This document shows positions 60,314 to 64,000 of a DNA stretch of 64,000 nt, in pieces. The stretch comes from Antedon mediterranea (Eukaryota > Echinodermata > Crinoidea > Comatulida > Antedonidae): NCBI RefSeq assembly GCF_964355755.1, contig NC_092671.1:8381001-8445000 (forward strand), given 5' to 3'. The position numbers were made by a program, and so were the translations under genes. Below the pieces are notes generated by a model. The model was not told the origin of the DNA, did no database searches, and saw nothing but the letters and a program-made list of their open reading frames with translations. Positions within the stretch are counted from its first letter, which is position 1; each line of letters begins with the position of its first letter.

Positions 60314-63300
60314 TTTTTTTTATTTATTTAGTTTTTTTCTCACCTCCATTTACAATTTACAATGAATAAAACAATAAAATCAAAGTGTATTGAGTTATTC
60401 AAAATCTATTAGACATATAGAAGTACATATTGCATTGTATTGCTCTTTGTATGAGCATTAACTTGTTTTTAGAAAGATCTACTTTTCTCTGCGGAATAAT
60501 CTATTACTAAAATCCGTGTGTTAGATAGATTAGGCGCACCGAAGTATGGAGTTCTGTCTGCGGAATAATGAAAATCGCTTTATATAAACCCAGTTAGCAT
60601 TTCCCCGATTACCCAAAACATTTCCGAGTAGTCTTGTTGCGATACAATACAAGAAATAACTGTTGGTCAAGGCCATTACTGTATTAGACTGGAAAGTTTG
60701 CATTGCAGTCAATCGGGGAGAAAGTCCACAATCATCAGCAATGGAAAGTTATTTGAATTCCCTTGCTGATATAAAATACAACATCATAGCATAATAGATA
60801 AATTTACCTTGAAGATAAAGAAAACGAATTATGCAATATTGATATGTTTAATTATTGCGTATAAGGCCTATTCTCTTTTCCTTCTTTGATGTGGTGATAT
60901 CATTAACTTCTAATATGTCAGTAGCTAGTAGTAGGCCTATCATGACTCGCAATACATACATACGGGTGATAGTATTTTTTTCAGCCGAGAATAATGCATT
61001 TTAGATTCTACTTTAAGTACTTTTAGTCCTAGCTCATGTCGGGAGCATCTTTCTTACTACCTATAGTATAATGAAGGCCTCCGAAACCAGTTTTAAACCT
61101 GGAAACCGTGAGTTACTATAATATAAAAATGAAACAAATTACTTTAACGCCCGGCAAGAGTTTAAATAATTTTACGGAATTCTATTTTGTGGTAAAACAT
61201 TAGAAACATGATACCTAGAGCTATTCGCTTGTAAGAAGCTACAACTGAACATTCGCTGCTGTTCAATAAATTATTTTAAGCCCCCTACATTTTTATTGTG
61301 TAGTTTATTTGCGCATATCATAAGGATAACATTAGAACACGGATCCTCTCTATTCATGATTTAAGAGCAACCGGTTTGGGATTTAACCCGGCGCCTTGTT
61401 GGTTTTTCGGATCAGGATAATTTTACTAAACGAACCCACGCGAATTGCAGTCTTTTTTGTACATTCAAGAAGTTAATAATATTCCTTTTTAATGTAATAA
61501 ACAGTATGATTAATACATTAAACAGATTATTTAACAATAAAGGAGACATTAAATTATTACGGTTATCATTATTATTTAACTCCATATTAATATCATTTTT
61601 AATATCTTCTTTGTGTTCTGCTTTTTCACCACATTTTGCCTTAGGTGAAAGAGAAGATCTTCCTCCTATCTAACAACAACAAAAATCCTTTTAATTACTT
61701 TTAACAGCTTTCTTGCCATTAACTTAATTTTATATCTAATTTACTCTAATCTCTGTTTATTTAAATAATAGGTATCATGTATTTTATAATTATTTTGACA
61801 ACATATTAAATGTAATGTTTACAGCACAGGAGGAAATATCAGAGAATGCAGATTAAACATTGAATCCATTTAAGGAACATTTTTTAATTTCAGACTAAAA
61901 TAGATCGGTTTCCATGAATATTAAAAGTACGGTACCTTTTTACACCTTAATTTTTCTTTAAAATTTCAGACTACTGGCCTTTATATCATAATGATATTTC
62001 AGTATTTTGTCCTTAAAAATATTGGAGCTTACAAAAGTGATTTCTTAGTACAGACGTGTATCGAAAGAATAAATAATTCCACTATATTGTCTACCGTAGT
62101 TTATGCCAAGACTAAACAAAATTGTTAAAATTAACTGTACTTAATTTTTTTTTAATCTAATATTTTGATTAAAGACTAAAGTTTTAGACGTAACGCATAC
62201 ATACAAAAGAGTAAAACTGGTGGTGGTCTGACATTTAATGACTGGGTCACAAATCATCCGGGTACAGATTCAATGGGGCGTTTGTGAAATTGCTATTTTA
62301 CCTGGTGGTTCATTATTACTGGGACGATACATGTCAATAATGGTTAAGGACAATATAATTAACTTTGAAAAAAAAGTACAGTAAACGATTAGTTCTGCCC
62401 TTTTCCCATTCACCGCTTCAGCATTCCTAAATCCTTTCCGGTCAAATTTTCCCAGACCGTCTGTTAATACGCGCGCGTACACTGTGGTAAAAATCCCCCG
62501 CGGGAGACCTATTTTAATCGAATTATTTCCTCCCCGTGTGAGAGTTTTTTCTTGATATGACAATTTATATTATATAAATATAATATATTAGCTTTTTAGT
62601 GACATCTTTATAATTGATCTGCGATTACTTTAAGCCTCTACAATTTTTGTTTACGGTTTTGTGTAGATTTTATTTTGTCCGGTCCTGAAAACGGGTTACG
62701 TTACTTTCGGGGGTGGGGCGGGGGAGTGCACACCTATTCAGGGGACAACTTCCCGTGAAAGAAACGAGCTGCATTATATGATATATTTATATGGCCAACC
62801 CTTATTTAGGGGCCAACCCTTATTTAGGGGACACCTATATTCTAATTTTTAGGATTGTCTTGTCTGGTTTTTTATTTAACATGAATATTAAACATATTTT
62901 TTTATCGATTCAAATTCAAAATTATTCCAATTGTTTTGGTTTTGAATAAACTACAAATCATCTATTTTCCCACAGTCCAACATCGCCTAAATTTACAGCA
63001 TTAGTATATCAATCAGTGTCGGTAAATTGAGGTACATTACCGTTTGAAGGACACATTTTATTCGTATAATGCCGCTAGAAACATAAGGAAAAGTTTTCTT
63101 CTTCTCTGTAATTCCCCAGATGATATAGTAAACTCATTCTCATTTCTAAGAACACTAAAAGAGAAGTCATTAATTGTTTTTAATCTATCTAAAGCAATCT
63201 CTTTTATAAAAATTTATTTTTACACTTTTTTTTTGTGATAGGTCTAGGCCAACTTTTTTACTCGTAATGGCGCGTCAGTTTACCTTTTATAAAATATGTT

Positions 63301-64000
63301 TTTTACATTATAATATCTTGTTGCGTCATTGGGTCATTTTAATACAAGTTAATAAACTAATTAACACATAACTATACTTGCATACTATACTATACTGTAT
63401 GCTTCACTGATGTTGATTGAAATGTATATTTCATACTTTTTTGTTTTACTTATTATTGTGTGTTAAATGTTTTTTATTTCCTTTTTTTTTTAAATAAATT
63501 TTCATTAGGATATATATCAGTATCAATGCCAGATTAATTAAACCCATATTAATTAACTCCAAACTAGTGTTTTCGTTAATGAATGGAAGGCAATAAACAT
63601 GCAGTCAATGCAACAAGTAATCAACACGTTTGATCCTACAAAAGTAGGGCCTAAATCAATTTTCTCGTGAAATCTTAATATGGAAAGCATTAGGCCTATA
63701 CGTTATAAAAGTATGGCATACTAGTTAAGGACACGTAATGTTCTTGAAACTTTCATCGGTTAACTCCGTCAACAGGAGTCCGTTATGGAACTCAGTACAG
63801 TCCTGATTACATTAACCACCAATACGTACTCTCAAAAAGGTTGTTTGACATTAGATCAAAAGATCTAGTGTCATTCTCCTAATTGTAACACTTCCTTTAT
63901 CAATCTACCTTAATAGTTTTATCAGATGGTTTACTACTAAAATCTCTTTTAATGCATTATTTCACAACTAAACTGACTCTACAAAATATGTCCAAATTAA

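Larger units (their letters stand above)
56576..64000 (+). other. Intron or 3' flank of the MyoD-type gene; later exons not identified
   Basis: About 7.4 kb without a recognised exon. A good acceptor ends at about 58356 (pyrimidine tract then TTTCTAACAG) and would give a short phase-0 C-terminus (AYPRSSGRG, stop), but other acceptors compete and no helix-III-like motif was found. The rest is AT-rich and contains the repeats listed separately. A short run of doubled CCAACCCTTATTTAGGGG lies at about 62791-62835. Confidence 0.4.

Noticed and set aside
62270-62563. Minus-strand frame of 97 codons near a CG-rich patch
   Set aside because: Composition is not clearly protein-like and I recognise no family. 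Kept only as unexplained sequence.

Overview
This is a stretch of animal nuclear DNA. It is AT-rich, with multi-exon genes, GT-AG introns, polyadenylation signals and dense interspersed repeats. The recurring word TAGGCCTA, the SINE and MITE types and a single MyoD-type gene suggest a marine deuterostome invertebrate, most likely an echinoderm (inference). No prokaryotic gene, operon, CRISPR array or origin is present.

Layout: (1) 1083-19878, plus strand: a complete 20-exon PPIP5K (diphosphoinositol pentakisphosphate kinase), 1216 aa by my splice model. Its introns carry three large tandem arrays (62, 30 and about 87 bp periods), SINEs and MITEs. (2) 21884-25260, minus: a 5-exon PAAT/C10orf88 homologue, 348 aa, convergent with PPIP5K. 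(3) 26006-32365, minus: an 11-exon gene for a secreted protein of 622 aa. It combines eight small antistasin-like cysteine modules, a GPPRDD hexapeptide run, about 22 collagen Gly-X-Y triplets and a C-terminal TIL domain. I do not recognise this architecture, and it is the most novel coding feature here. (4) 37005-42746, minus: a 4-exon Ras-family GTPase nearest RERG, with His in place of the catalytic switch-II Gln and no CAAX box. (5) 43964-46823, plus: a 6-exon phosphonoacetaldehyde hydrolase (phnX type), an enzyme best known from bacteria, here with introns and a possible mitochondrial leader. (6) 56036-56575, plus: the first coding exon of a MyoD-family bHLH factor. Its later exons were not found before the window ends.

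The genes do not form an obvious pathway. The RERG-like and phnX genes are head to head about 1.2 kb apart. TATA boxes precede the secreted-protein gene, the RERG-like gene and, less clearly, the MyoD-type gene.

The mobile DNA is unusually legible. It includes a 1071-bp foldback element with about 90-bp terminal inverted repeats and a 10-bp target duplication (Mutator-like), a 785-bp element with an 8-bp duplication (hAT-like), a seven-copy TA-flanked MITE family (one copy a few bases from a PAAT splice donor), two tRNA-derived SINE families, a repeat family with a CGGT/GACC tetranucleotide core, and a 5'-truncated non-LTR retrotransposon inside the secreted-protein gene. All exon limits were read by eye from splice consensus and reading frame. 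The sum of exons is in frame for every complete gene.
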